Shown here: positions 1 through 6,722 of the stretch, piece by piece
Position numbering within the stretch: the first letter of the stretch is position 1
How the letters are laid out: the number at the start of each line of letters is the position of its first letter
Source of the DNA: an uncultured Collinsella sp.
Lineage (GTDB): Bacteria; Actinomycetota; Coriobacteriia; Coriobacteriales; Coriobacteriaceae
Assembly: GCA_902469555.1 (NCBI GenBank)
Contig: CABRDB010000033.1
Coordinates: 1 to 33,246, forward strand
Length of the DNA stretch: 33,246 nucleotides
Reading direction: 5' to 3'
Program-made: the position numbers and the translations under genes
Notes under the pieces: generated by a model
The model's input: the letters and a program-made list of their open reading frames with translations, nothing else
The model's database searches: none
Told to the model about the DNA's origin: nothing

Positions 1-423
1 CCGCGCGCGATCGCGAGGACGCGCCGGCGCAGCACCGCGCTGCTGTGGGTGCTGACCATCGTGGGTTCCCCGGTGTGGGTGCCGCTGCTCGCCGCCTTCG
101 CCGCCGTGGCCGTCACGGTCTATATCTGCATCTGGGTGCTGGCGCTCTGCGTGTGGATCGTCGCGGCGGCACTCGGGGGCGTGGGCGTAGTTGAGCTCCT
201 GCTTGCCGTAAGCGGCGTCACCATCGGCCACTTCCCGTACGCCCTCGCCTCGGCGGGCGTGGGGCTCGGCCTCGTCGGCGTGGCGCTCTTCGTTGGTGCT
301 GGCGCTTGGGCCGCCTCAAAACAAATTGCGCGCCTCTCGGCGCTCTGGGCGAGGAAGGCCGCCTCGCCCTTCTGGAAGGGTAAGGGCGAGAAGGGCGGCG
401 CTGCCGCGCATCTCGCGGCGTAG
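1..423 (+). CDS. DUF1700-like membrane protein, C-terminal part (5' end outside window)
   Basis: The reading frame is open to the left edge, so the start and N-terminal domain lie outside the window. The visible part is a chain of hydrophobic helices (roughly residues 15-60 and 75-105 of the visible portion), followed by a short basic Lys/Gly-rich tail ending in a TAG stop. Helices of this kind ahead of a small anchored protein resemble the DUF1700 (HAAS) membrane proteins that often sit between a PadR regulator and a DUF4097 protein. The resemblance is of layout and hydrophobic pattern; the diagnostic N-terminal domain cannot be seen. The stop is 15 bases ahead of the next start, so the two are probably cotranscribed. 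Base composition is visibly more G+C-rich than most of the window. Confidence 0.6.
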   Translation, partial: PRAIARTRRRSTALLWVLTIVGSPVWVPLLAAFAAVAVTVYICIWVLALCVWIVAAALGGVGVVELLLAVSGVTIGHFPYALASAGVGLGLVGVALFVGAGAWAASKQIARLSALWARKAASPFWKGKGEKGGAAAHLAA

Positions 424-438
424 AAAGGAGTGAGTACC

Positions 439-720
439 ATGACCAGCGCGAAGAAGATCTACCTCGCCGTGGCGGGCGGGCTCGTTGCCGCGGGTGTTGT
501 CCTCGCGGGCATTGGCTTTATCGCTTCGGGTTTCGACCCGGCCGTGTTCACAACCCAAATCGACACGCGCGACAGCACCATCGTGCTCGGCGGCGTCGAG
601 GTGGACGACCCGACGGGCCTCCCCCTCATCGAGCAGCTCGCCGGAATCGGCGAGGTCGACACCTCCGGCATCACCGCGTCCGAGTCCCCTGCTGCCCCGG
701 AGGCGCCCACCGCTCCCTAA
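439..720 (+). CDS. Small membrane-anchored protein, possible truncated DUF4097-type partner
   Basis: This encodes 93 residues. The ATG at 439 was chosen because AAAGGAG at 424-430 lies eight bases ahead of it; the GTG at 430 overlaps that site and is unlikely. Residues 5-30 form one hydrophobic helix (signal anchor). A short extracytoplasmic stretch follows, containing DTRDSTIVLGGVEVDDP, and then an Ala/Pro/Glu-rich tail. Proteins with this start that follow DUF1700 genes usually continue into a longer beta-rich DUF4097 domain. Here the protein ends soon after the anchor, so it may be a shortened version. No function can be assigned from sequence. It is cotranscribed with the preceding gene by position. 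Confidence 0.6.
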   Translation: MTSAKKIYLAVAGGLVAAGVVLAGIGFIASGFDPAVFTTQIDTRDSTIVLGGVEVDDPTGLPLIEQLAGIGEVDTSGITASESPAAPEAPTAP

Positions 721-882
721 GCATAGCGTGCCCGGACGCCCCGTCCGTCGGGCTGTGCAAGCCTGTGGAACCCGGACCTCAACCCCAACCCAACCGGCCT
801 CGAGCCTGCGTCGATTCGCTCCCCGTCCCGCGCGGGGGCCCATGACGCATACCCAAAATCCATCCGAGGAGAAAGGAACGCA
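721..882 (+). other. Intergenic stretch, nothing recognised
   Basis: This is a 162-base C-rich spacer between the small anchored protein and the ABC ATPase fragment. It contains a ribosome binding site (GAGAAAGGAA, about 868-877) for the ATPase start. I see no convincing promoter or terminator. Confidence 0.5.
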
Positions 883-1200
883 ATGACGACAGCCATGCCC
901 CTCCGCCTTCACGGGGTCACGAAGGCGTACCGCGGGAGGACCGTCCTCGGCCCCATCGACCTCGCCCTCGAGGCGGGGCGCGTCTACGGGCTCATCGGCG
1001 AAAACGGCGCCGGGAAGTCAACGCTCATCTGTATCGTCACTGGCACCGCCAGCCCCAGCTCGGGCTCGGTTGAGCTGTTCGGCGAGCGCGGCGGGCGCGG
1101 GCTTGCCGCCGCCCGGAGGCGTATGGGCTACATGCCCGACGCGAGCTCGGCCTACCCGGGGCTCTCTGCGCGGGAGAATGGATTTGCAACGGTTGCTTAA
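883..1200 (+). pseudogene. ABC transporter ATPase, truncated after the Q-loop
   Basis: The first ~98 residues are a normal ABC ATPase start: an A-loop region (TKAYRGRTVLGPIDL), Walker A GENGAGKST at about residues 39-47, and a Q-loop-like region with MGYMPDASSAYPGLSAREN. After AREN the frame runs seven more codons and stops. The helical domain, the LSGGQ signature, Walker B and the H-loop are all missing, about two thirds of a usual ATPase. It could bind nucleotide at most and cannot form a working ATPase. The break at about 1178-1190 coincides with a drop in G+C and with a REP-like AGGGACAGCCCT at 1212-1223, which suggests a deletion or recombination junction. No permease gene follows. A start at 883 is supported by GAAAGGAA just upstream. 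Confidence 0.8.
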
Positions 1201-1235
1201 ACATTTTTTACAGGGACAGCCCTGCGTTCCTGAAC

Positions 1236-1349
1236 TCAACTGGGCTCATGTAGACCAGTGTCGAAGGGGCAGTCGCCCCAGTCCGCGTACCAGACCTGTG
1301 TGCCGCCGAGGGAATACTTCCTCCAGTAGGGCCAGTGCGGGACGTCCAT
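1236..1349 (-). CDS. 37-residue hypothetical protein downstream of PH-domain gene
   Basis: A short frame begins with ATG at 1347-1349 and ends with TGA at 1236-1238. It is preceded by AAAGGAAGAGAGG, a good ribosome binding site, in the 20-base gap after the PH-domain gene. The product is aromatic-rich (WPYWRKY, QVWYADWGDCPFD) with one cysteine and no membrane helix. The site and spacing argue for real translation, but it may be the N-terminal remnant of a longer protein cut at the same junction that broke the ABC gene. The family is not recognised. Confidence 0.45.
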   Translation of the reverse strand: MDVPHWPYWRKYSLGGTQVWYADWGDCPFDTGLHEPS

Positions 1350-1369
1350 CCTCTCTTCCTTTCGGGGCG

Positions 1370-1819
1370 TCAGGCGCCGGGCCCAAGGCCGCACCTGCGC
1401 CCCAGCTCCGCCACGAGGGCGTCGTTGTCTCTGACCGAGACGATGGCGTCGCCGTCGTAGGGCGCCTCGATGTAGACGCGGTCGAGCGAGTTGGCCGTCC
1501 CCGCCCAGAGCGTCCTGGTGCGCCGGACGCCCCGCACGTGGGCGTAGGGTATCACCGAACGCGTCCCAGCGTACACGACGACGAGGCGGTCGCCGTAGAG
1601 CTCGAGGCGATTGCTGCGGACGGGAAGGGCAGCCAGGGCCACGAGGGCCGGGATGGGCAGCAGCGCGAGCCAGCCCCATAGGAGCGCGGGACTCGAGCTC
1701 AGGAAACACGCGATACACGCCGCGGATAAACCGCCCGCCACAATCACCATGGCCGCTATGAACCACGGGTCTGTCCTGCCGGGGAACACCCGCTCCGGCC
1801 GCTCGCCCTTCTCACCCAT
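1370..1819 (-). CDS. Membrane-anchored bacterial PH-domain protein
   Basis: This encodes 149 residues from the ATG at 1817-1819, preceded by a purine-rich GGAAGGG. Residues 17-65 contain two hydrophobic helices. The C-terminal half (about residues 66-140) matches the pattern of the small bacterial PH domain family once called DUF1200: a strand with LELYGDRLVVVYAG, then IPYAHVRGVRRT, then NSLDRVYIEAP, and a closing stretch ending in a helix. Such proteins are usually two helices plus a cytoplasmic or surface PH fold; their role is unknown. It is followed by the 37-residue frame in the same direction. Very high G+C, like positions 1-1180 and unlike the fragments at 1888-2524. Confidence 0.65.
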   Translation of the reverse strand: MGEKGERPERVFPGRTDPWFIAAMVIVAGGLSAACIACFLSSSPALLWGWLALLPIPALVALAALPVRSNRLELYGDRLVVVYAGTRSVIPYAHVRGVRRTRTLWAGTANSLDRVYIEAPYDGDAIVSVRDNDALVAELGRRCGLGPGA

Positions 1820-1887
1820 TACGGCCCTTCCGTCTCTTGCACCCCTCCCGGAACTGTCCGCATCAGTATAGCCAATGCTTTTTCTGA

Positions 1888-2200
1888 TTTGTTGAGAAGC
1901 CGGCATTTGGGGGCATTTTGGATAGCGAACAGTTCAAACAAGAAGCTGAGAAAATAGAACAAAGCCTGAGTGCCTTGAGAGTCGCCGAGCGCAATGCAGT
2001 GATTCCCTTTATGAACGGCGACTTTACCCAATGGGATCTATATCTGGCATCCTCCTCTGAGTATGCGATGAGACTGATAGACGGATTCATCTCCATGCTC
2101 GGGTCGAGGAATCTTGTTTGCGTCGCCCAGCTTCTCCGCGCACAGATTGGAGTCTGCCTGCGGACATTCGCGTTATTCGCCGCCGAAGACCGGGATGACT
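1888..2200 (+). pseudogene. Unrecognised protein fragment, both ends missing
   Basis: From just after a TGA at 1885 the frame reads as plausible protein: VEKPAFGGIL, then a helical charged stretch (QFKQEAEKIEQSLSALRVAE), then QWDLYLASSSEYAMRLIDGF and a cysteine-containing helical segment ending AAEDRDDF near 2200. Beyond that it runs antisense through the arginase fragment and becomes Arg/Ser-rich nonsense. There is no ribosome binding site or ATG; the only candidate start is a TTG at 1918 with no site. Codon use and lower G+C differ from the neighbours on the left. I read it as the internal remnant of a helical protein left after rearrangement. The family is not recognised. Confidence 0.5.
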
Positions 2201-2524
2201 TTCTCCCAAAAGGCTGCCAAGTACCATGGCGTGAGCGTTGGGGTAGTCATCATTCAGCGTGGATACATCCGGATGCGCATAGATCCAGACGATTCCAACG
2301 TTCTCGTATTTCCCGTGCAGGTAATCGAAGAGGGCAAGCGACACCATACAATTGCCGCCGACGGTCACGACTCTGTCGGGGTTTTCTGCCGTAAGCTTCC
2401 TCTGCGCATCCTGAATCCCCGCCAGGACTTCGTCCTCGGCATAGATGCGAACTGCCTCCCATTTCTCATGTCCAAGTTTTGGGACGCGTTTCACAATGCC
2501 GAGTGGGACCCCTGGACAGTCGGA
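2200..2524 (-). pseudogene. Arginase/agmatinase-family fragment with lost metal ligands
   Basis: Read on the minus strand directly after the stop of the histidine kinase, the frame gives CPGVPLGIVKRVPKLGHEKW and then a central ureohydrolase-like block: VVTVGGNCMVSLALFDYL, VGIVWIYAHPDV and NAHAMVLGSLLGE. Arginase-family proteins carry GGD(H/C)S and W(I/F)DAHxD at these places, whose Asp/His residues bind two Mn ions. Here the first Asp is Asn and the second is Tyr. The N-terminus is missing, and the C-terminal half, with the last metal-binding motif, is absent beyond about 2200. It is therefore a degraded remnant. The GTG at 2494 has no ribosome binding site. Confidence 0.7.
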
Positions 2525-3664
2525 TCACGTGGTGGCCCCCTTTGAGAGGCTTACGAGCATGGTAGTCCCGTTCTCGGAACTTGTTTCGACCTCTACCGTG
2601 CCACCGTGAAGCGCTGCAATTTCCCAAACAAGCGCTAGCCCGAGTCCTGCGCCGCCGTATGCCCTGCTGCGGGATTTGTCTAGACGAAAGAACGGCTGGA
2701 AGATGCTCTCTCGGTACTGCTTGGGTATTCCCGAGCCCTCATCTTTGACTCGCAGGAGCACGTGGCTGTCGCTGTCGCTGATGGAGACATTGACAGTCGA
2801 GCCGGAGCGACTGTAACGGATGGCGTTTTCGGCCAGGTTGAACAGCAACCGATAGAGGAGCGTGTCGCTCCCGATTACTAAAGCGTCTCCAGCACAGTTG
2901 AGGGCTATGCTCCTATTTTCGGCAAGTGGCGCAAGGTCAGTGAGGACCTCTTCGGACAAGGGGCCGAGTTCAACATCGTCCTCGCAAGGAACGCTGCGGA
3001 GCTCACTCATCTCAAGCAATACCTTGGTCATTCGAGACATGCGCTCGGTTTGTTCTTGCAGCAGGCCGAGCAGCTCGGCTGTTTCGGGTTGCAAACCGGA
3101 GTGCTCGGAGATGAATAGTTCAATCTGTGCTTGCATAAGGGCGAGCGGGGTGCGCAGCTCGTGTGCGGCGTTGCCGGTAAACTGACGCTGTGCAGAGAAT
3201 CCTTCGCCAAGACGGGCGATCATGTCGTTGAAAGAGGCGCTGCATCGTTGTAGCTCGGTGGGCACATCTTCACTGAGTCTGATTTCGCTTAGGTTGTCAG
3301 GCTGCACGCGCTCTACCTGGGCGGCGAAATCCCGTAGCGGTTTGAGTGCACGGCCGCTCACAAAGTATGCCAGCACGCCGCCAAGGAGTGTGACTCCAGC
3401 CGTGATGTACCAGGTTGTCGTGCCAAAAGACTCCTGTGCGTCGTTTACGACGATCGTGACCCTGTCATCGGGGACCGCTTTCGTCGGGTCGAACGCCTGG
3501 GGCGAATCTTCGCCGGTTGCGTTAAAGGCCGAGATGTTACTGCCGATGGCATCCATGTAGCGCATGCCCGTATAGCCGACCAGGCAGTTCGTCAGCACGC
3601 ACGCCGCACACGTGAGCAGTGCCGTCATAATCGTTATGCGCCATTGCAGCGAAAGCCTTTTCAT
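2525..3664 (-). CDS. Sensor histidine kinase of a two-component system
   Basis: 379 residues. Layout: helix 1 at about 9-31, a short extracytoplasmic loop (~32-82), helix 2 at about 84-104, a HAMP domain to about 155, a HisKA dimerisation domain with GNAAHELRTPLALM (phospho-acceptor His168), then a HATPase domain with an N-box (LFNLAENAIRYS), G1 box (DEGSGIP) and G2 box (GGAGLGLAL). All catalytic motifs are intact. The loop of about 50 residues is too small for a known ligand-binding fold. The start overlaps the stop of the response regulator by ATGA, indicating translational coupling. The divergent redox operon at 4427 is the likeliest target by position; the signal is unknown and could be redox or disulfide stress. 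Confidence 0.92.
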   Translation of the reverse strand: MKRLSLQWRITIMTALLTCAACVLTNCLVGYTGMRYMDAIGSNISAFNATGEDSPQAFDPTKAVPDDRVTIVVNDAQESFGTTTWYITAGVTLLGGVLAYFVSGRALKPLRDFAAQVERVQPDNLSEIRLSEDVPTELQRCSASFNDMIARLGEGFSAQRQFTGNAAHELRTPLALMQAQIELFISEHSGLQPETAELLGLLQEQTERMSRMTKVLLEMSELRSVPCEDDVELGPLSEEVLTDLAPLAENRSIALNCAGDALVIGSDTLLYRLLFNLAENAIRYSRSGSTVNVSISDSDSHVLLRVKDEGSGIPKQYRESIFQPFFRLDKSRSRAYGGAGLGLALVWEIAALHGGTVEVETSSENGTTMLVSLSKGATT

Positions 3665-4335
3665 TCGCTATCCTCCATAACGTAGCCCTCTCCAATCCGA
3701 TTGCGAATCGGGTCGTATCCCAAAGCGCTGCGTAGCTTTTTGCGGAGTGACGAGATATGAACGCGGGTTGCGTTGCTAAAGCTGTTTACGCTGCTATCCC
3801 AAACGTGCTCGATAAGCTCCTCTTGACTTACCGGACGCCCCTGATTAAGCATCAGGTATTCCAAGATTCCCGTTTCCTTGCGCGTAAGAGATAAAGCCTC
3901 GCTGTCCACGGAAGCGATGCGCGCCTTGGTGTCAAAGCTGAGCTTTCCGCAGGTTAAAACTACGTCGCTTTGTGTAAAGCGTCTTAGGGTAAGGCTGCGA
4001 ATCCTTGCCGCAAGCTCGTCCAGATGAAACGGCTTGGTGAGGTAATCGTTGGCGCCGGCATCGAGTCCGGCGACTTTATCTGATACTTCGCCACGTGCGG
4101 ACAGAATCAGTACCTTAGTCTCGCAGTCAGTTTTCCTAAGTTCCCTGAGTACGGTCATGCCGTCGATGCGGGGAAGGTTGAGGTCGAGTACCACGAGGTC
4201 GAAGGCCTCAACGTCCAGTAGGTCGAGCGCCTCCTGTCCGTCGTGACAGCAGTCGACACTGTACGCCAAGTTCCGCAAGCTGCGCGCGATTGCGTCGCAC
4301 AGCGCCCGCTCGTCCTCGACGATCAAAATACGCAT
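3661..4335 (-). CDS. OmpR/PhoB-family response regulator
   Basis: 224 residues from the ATG at 4333-4335, chosen because AAGGAG lies six bases ahead; an upstream in-frame ATG at 4353 sits before that site. The receiver domain (1-115) shows the acidic pair in IVEDE, the phospho-acceptor Asp51 in VVLDLNLPRIDG, the Thr/Ser position in LILSARG and the conserved Lys in YLTKPF. The C-terminal winged helix (about 128-224) is of OmpR type, with TRKETGILEYLMLN and the recognition-helix region NATRVHISSLRKKL ending in GEGYVME. It is cotranscribed with the kinase at 2525. The 91-base gap to the CXXC gene on the other strand is the natural place for its binding site. Confidence 0.93.
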   Translation of the reverse strand: MRILIVEDERALCDAIARSLRNLAYSVDCCHDGQEALDLLDVEAFDLVVLDLNLPRIDGMTVLRELRKTDCETKVLILSARGEVSDKVAGLDAGANDYLTKPFHLDELAARIRSLTLRRFTQSDVVLTCGKLSFDTKARIASVDSEALSLTRKETGILEYLMLNQGRPVSQEELIEHVWDSSVNSFSNATRVHISSLRKKLRSALGYDPIRNRIGEGYVMEDSE

Positions 4336-4426
4336 AACAGTCTCCTTGCACATTTCAAATCGCGCTTAACACGGATTTTATAGTCGATATGGTCCAATAG
4401 GTCGCGTGACGAAAGGAGTGGTCAAG
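4336..4426. promoter_or_regulatory. Divergent promoter region between response regulator and redox operon
   Basis: This 91-base A+T-richer gap must hold promoters for both directions. On the plus strand TATAGT at 4379-4384 is a possible -10; on the minus strand TATAAA overlaps it. No -35 at standard spacing stands out for either, which would fit a promoter needing an activator such as the adjacent OmpR-type regulator. This is inference. Confidence 0.35.
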
Positions 4427-4573
4427 TTGTTCAAAGCGATAAAACCTGTAATGCAGGTTGCGTTGCTGATCGTCGGTGTGGCCATGGTGTGCTTTGGCGT
4501 TATGCGTGGCGAGGCAGATGCCGTGCTGGCCAAAGCGATTAGGCTGTGCTTGGAGTGTATCGGAATTGGATAA
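4427..4573 (+). CDS. CD1871A-family small membrane CXXC protein
   Basis: 48 residues. The TTG at 4427 is used as start because AAAGGAG at 4412-4418 lies eight bases upstream; a GTG at 4418 overlaps that site. The protein is one transmembrane helix (about residues 8-26), then a conserved-looking MRGEADAVLAKAI segment and the C-terminal CLECIGIG, which contains a CXXC pair. This arrangement (helix, RGE, KA, CLECIG) is the hallmark of small proteins named after Clostridioides difficile CD1871A, which I recall occurring next to 4Fe-4S membrane proteins. The CXXC probably lies at the membrane surface and could pass electrons or bind a metal; the function is not established. Its stop overlaps the polyferredoxin start. 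Confidence 0.8.
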   Translation: MFKAIKPVMQVALLIVGVAMVCFGVMRGEADAVLAKAIRLCLECIGIG

Positions 4574-5468
4574 AAGAGAAAACACTGCGTCGCATGTTTT
4601 GGCTCGATTTCGCGGATTCATTCAAGCGGCGGCAACACTTATTACCAACATTCACCTGCCAAACTTTGCCAAAGGCGGCATCTATCAGGGCGCGGGAAAA
4701 ACAGTCTGCGTACCCGGGCTTAACTGCTATTCGTGCCCCGCGGCATCGGGTGCGTGCCCCATCGGGTCGTTCCAGTCGGTAGTAGGTTCATCCAAGTTCA
4801 ACTTTTCTTACTATGTTACCGGTACGCTCATTTTGCTCGGCGTGCTGCTGGGACGCTTTGTATGCGGCTTTCTGTGCCCGTTTGGCTGGCTGCAGGAGCT
4901 GCTTCACAAGATTCCTGGCAAAAAGTTCTCCACGAAAAAGCTCAAGCCGCTCACGTACATCAAGTACGTCGTGCTGCTGTTTGCTGTGGTAGTGCTGCCT
5001 GTGCTGGTGGTCAACGATCTGGGGATGGGAGATCCGTTCTTTTGCAAATACATCTGTCCGCAGGGCGTGCTCGAGGGCGCCATTCCTCTGGCCATTGCCA
5101 ATGCCGGCATTCGATCTGCGTTGGGACAGCTCTTTACTTGGAAACTTGCCGTTCTCATTGCCGTGGTAGTGCTGAGCGTTTTGTTCTATCGCCCCTTCTG
5201 CAAATGGATTTGCCCGCTCGGCGCATTCTATGCGCTCATGAATAAGGTGTCCTTGTTGGGGATTCAGGTCGACGCGTGCAAATGCATCTCGTGCGGCAAG
5301 TGTTCAAGGGTTTGTCAGATGGACGTTGATGTGGTCCGCGCGCCCAATCATGCCGAATGTATCCGGTGCGGAAAGTGCATTGGGGCCTGCCCCGTCGATG
5401 CCATCAGCTATCGCTATGGCCTGGATGTGTCGGCGGAAAAGCTTCCCTTGACTGCCGATAAAAAGTAA
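4566..5468 (+). CDS. Membrane 4Fe-4S polyferredoxin (NapH/NosR-like)
   Basis: 300 residues from a TTG at 4566 that overlaps the stop of the CXXC gene, with GGAG at 4552-4555 ahead of it. Four to five hydrophobic helices are interleaved with cysteine motifs: NCYSCPAASGACPIGS near the N-terminus, then CGFLCPFGW, CKYICPQG and CKWICPLGA in the pattern of NapH/NosR/CcoG-type membrane ferredoxins. A C-terminal cytoplasmic part (about 240-285) has two classical [4Fe-4S] motifs, CKCISCGKCSRVCQMD and CIRCGKCIGACPVD. Such proteins carry electrons between cytoplasmic donors and the membrane or outer face. Sitting between a CXXC protein and a thioredoxin-fold lipoprotein, it plausibly feeds reducing equivalents outward. 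The partner and direction are inferred. Confidence 0.88.
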   Translation: MDKRENTASHVLARFRGFIQAAATLITNIHLPNFAKGGIYQGAGKTVCVPGLNCYSCPAASGACPIGSFQSVVGSSKFNFSYYVTGTLILLGVLLGRFVCGFLCPFGWLQELLHKIPGKKFSTKKLKPLTYIKYVVLLFAVVVLPVLVVNDLGMGDPFFCKYICPQGVLEGAIPLAIANAGIRSALGQLFTWKLAVLIAVVVLSVLFYRPFCKWICPLGAFYALMNKVSLLGIQVDACKCISCGKCSRVCQMDVDVVRAPNHAECIRCGKCIGACPVDAISYRYGLDVSAEKLPLTADKK

Positions 5469-5497
5469 ACAAGCTTCGACAAAACGGAGGAATGACT

Positions 5498-6469
5498 ATG
5501 AAGCTTTCTAAGATTGCGGCCCTGTTTATGGTGCCGGTATTGGCCTTGTGCCTTGTGGCATGTTCGGCGCCCGGTGGCAATGCGAGCGAATCTGCGAGCT
5601 CCGATCCTAAGATCGCAGAACTCACTGCGCAGAAGCCGGCCAATGCCGACGAGGCCGCCGAGCTGTATGCGAAGCTCATGCAGAAGGAGAACGAGATCTT
5701 TTCGAGTGATAACGCGCTGTGGGAAAAGGTATTCAACGCGGCAAATAAAGACTCGGCAATGATTGAGGATGGCAGCAATTACGGCGATTTCCTGCTCAAG
5801 ACCATCGACGGCGCTAAGGATGAGTTTACGGCGGATGAGCTTAAGACGCTCAAGGCCGGTGCACAGCAGATCAAGGAGATCGAGGACAAGCTCGAGAGCT
5901 TGGAGAAGGAGTTCCCCGGCTGTGGAAGCACGCCGAGCGCAGGCGAGAGCGTCGACGCTTCGACCGCTGGCATGACGGCTGGTGCCAATGCTTCGAGCGA
6001 GGCGACGAAGTTCCCCAGCTTTACGGGCAAAGACCTGGATGGCAACGACGTGAACAGCGACGAGCTGTTCTCTAAGAACAAGGTCACCGTCATGAACTTC
6101 TGGTTCACCACTTGCAAGCCGTGCGTGGGCGAGCTGGGCGACCTTGAGAAACTGAATCAGGAGCTTGCCGAGAAGGGCGGCCAGGTCGTGGGTGTCAATT
6201 CCTTTACGCTCGATGGCAACAAGGGCGAGATTGCAGATGCCAAGGACGTGCTGAGCAAGAAGGGCGTGACATATAAGAACATCTGGTTCAAGTCGGATAG
6301 CGAGGCCGGTAAGTTCACATCAAATTTGTTCTCGTTCCCGACAACGTATGTCATCGATCAGAACGGCAACATCGTAGGGGATCCAATCGTGGGAGCCATT
6401 AGCTCCGCCGAGCAGCGCGCAGCACTCGACAAGCTTATCGACCAGGCGATTGCGAATAGCGAGCAGTAA
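5498..6469 (+). CDS. TlpA/thioredoxin-fold lipoprotein with N-terminal helical domain
   Basis: 323 residues from the ATG at 5498, seven bases after GGAGG at 5486-5490; the ATG at 5492 is too close to that site. The signal peptide ends in the lipobox LVAC with Cys22, so the protein should be tethered outside the membrane. Residues ~35-140 are a charged, mostly helical domain I do not recognise. A Ser/Ala-rich linker leads to a TlpA-like thioredoxin fold (about 165-323) with FWFTTCKPCVGEL (active-site Cys206 and Cys209) and the cis-proline loop FSFPTTYVID. TlpA/ResA-type proteins reduce disulfides in exported proteins and need electrons from inside. No CcdA/DsbD gene is nearby; the adjacent polyferredoxin may fill that role (inference). 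Confidence 0.88.
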   Translation: MKLSKIAALFMVPVLALCLVACSAPGGNASESASSDPKIAELTAQKPANADEAAELYAKLMQKENEIFSSDNALWEKVFNAANKDSAMIEDGSNYGDFLLKTIDGAKDEFTADELKTLKAGAQQIKEIEDKLESLEKEFPGCGSTPSAGESVDASTAGMTAGANASSEATKFPSFTGKDLDGNDVNSDELFSKNKVTVMNFWFTTCKPCVGELGDLEKLNQELAEKGGQVVGVNSFTLDGNKGEIADAKDVLSKKGVTYKNIWFKSDSEAGKFTSNLFSFPTTYVIDQNGNIVGDPIVGAISSAEQRAALDKLIDQAIANSEQ

Positions 6470-6548
6470 AAAACGCGTAAAGCATGGCGAGGATCGTGCG
6501 CCGCTGTGCGGAGTAGTCCGCTGCCTTTCAAGATAATCTCCACCATAT

Positions 6549-6576
6549 AGAGGTCCCGCTCGGGGCCTCTTCTTTT
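6549..6576 (+). terminator. Rho-independent terminator of the redox operon
   Basis: Stem AGAGGTCCC with GGGGCCTCT around a GCTC loop (one G-T pair), followed by TCTTTT. It lies 80 bases after the lipoprotein stop and before the ABC gene. Confidence 0.75.
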
Positions 6577-6722
6577 GGGTGCCGTCCCGTTCGTTTTTTG
6601 GCGCGGTTCGTTGCATTCCTCACTGGTGTCGGTGAAAAATGGGGATAGAGTAGGACAAACGCGTCGAATACGAACGGCGGGGGAGAGCGGGCAGGGTGCC
6701 TGCGCAGGAGAGGTTGCCGTCC

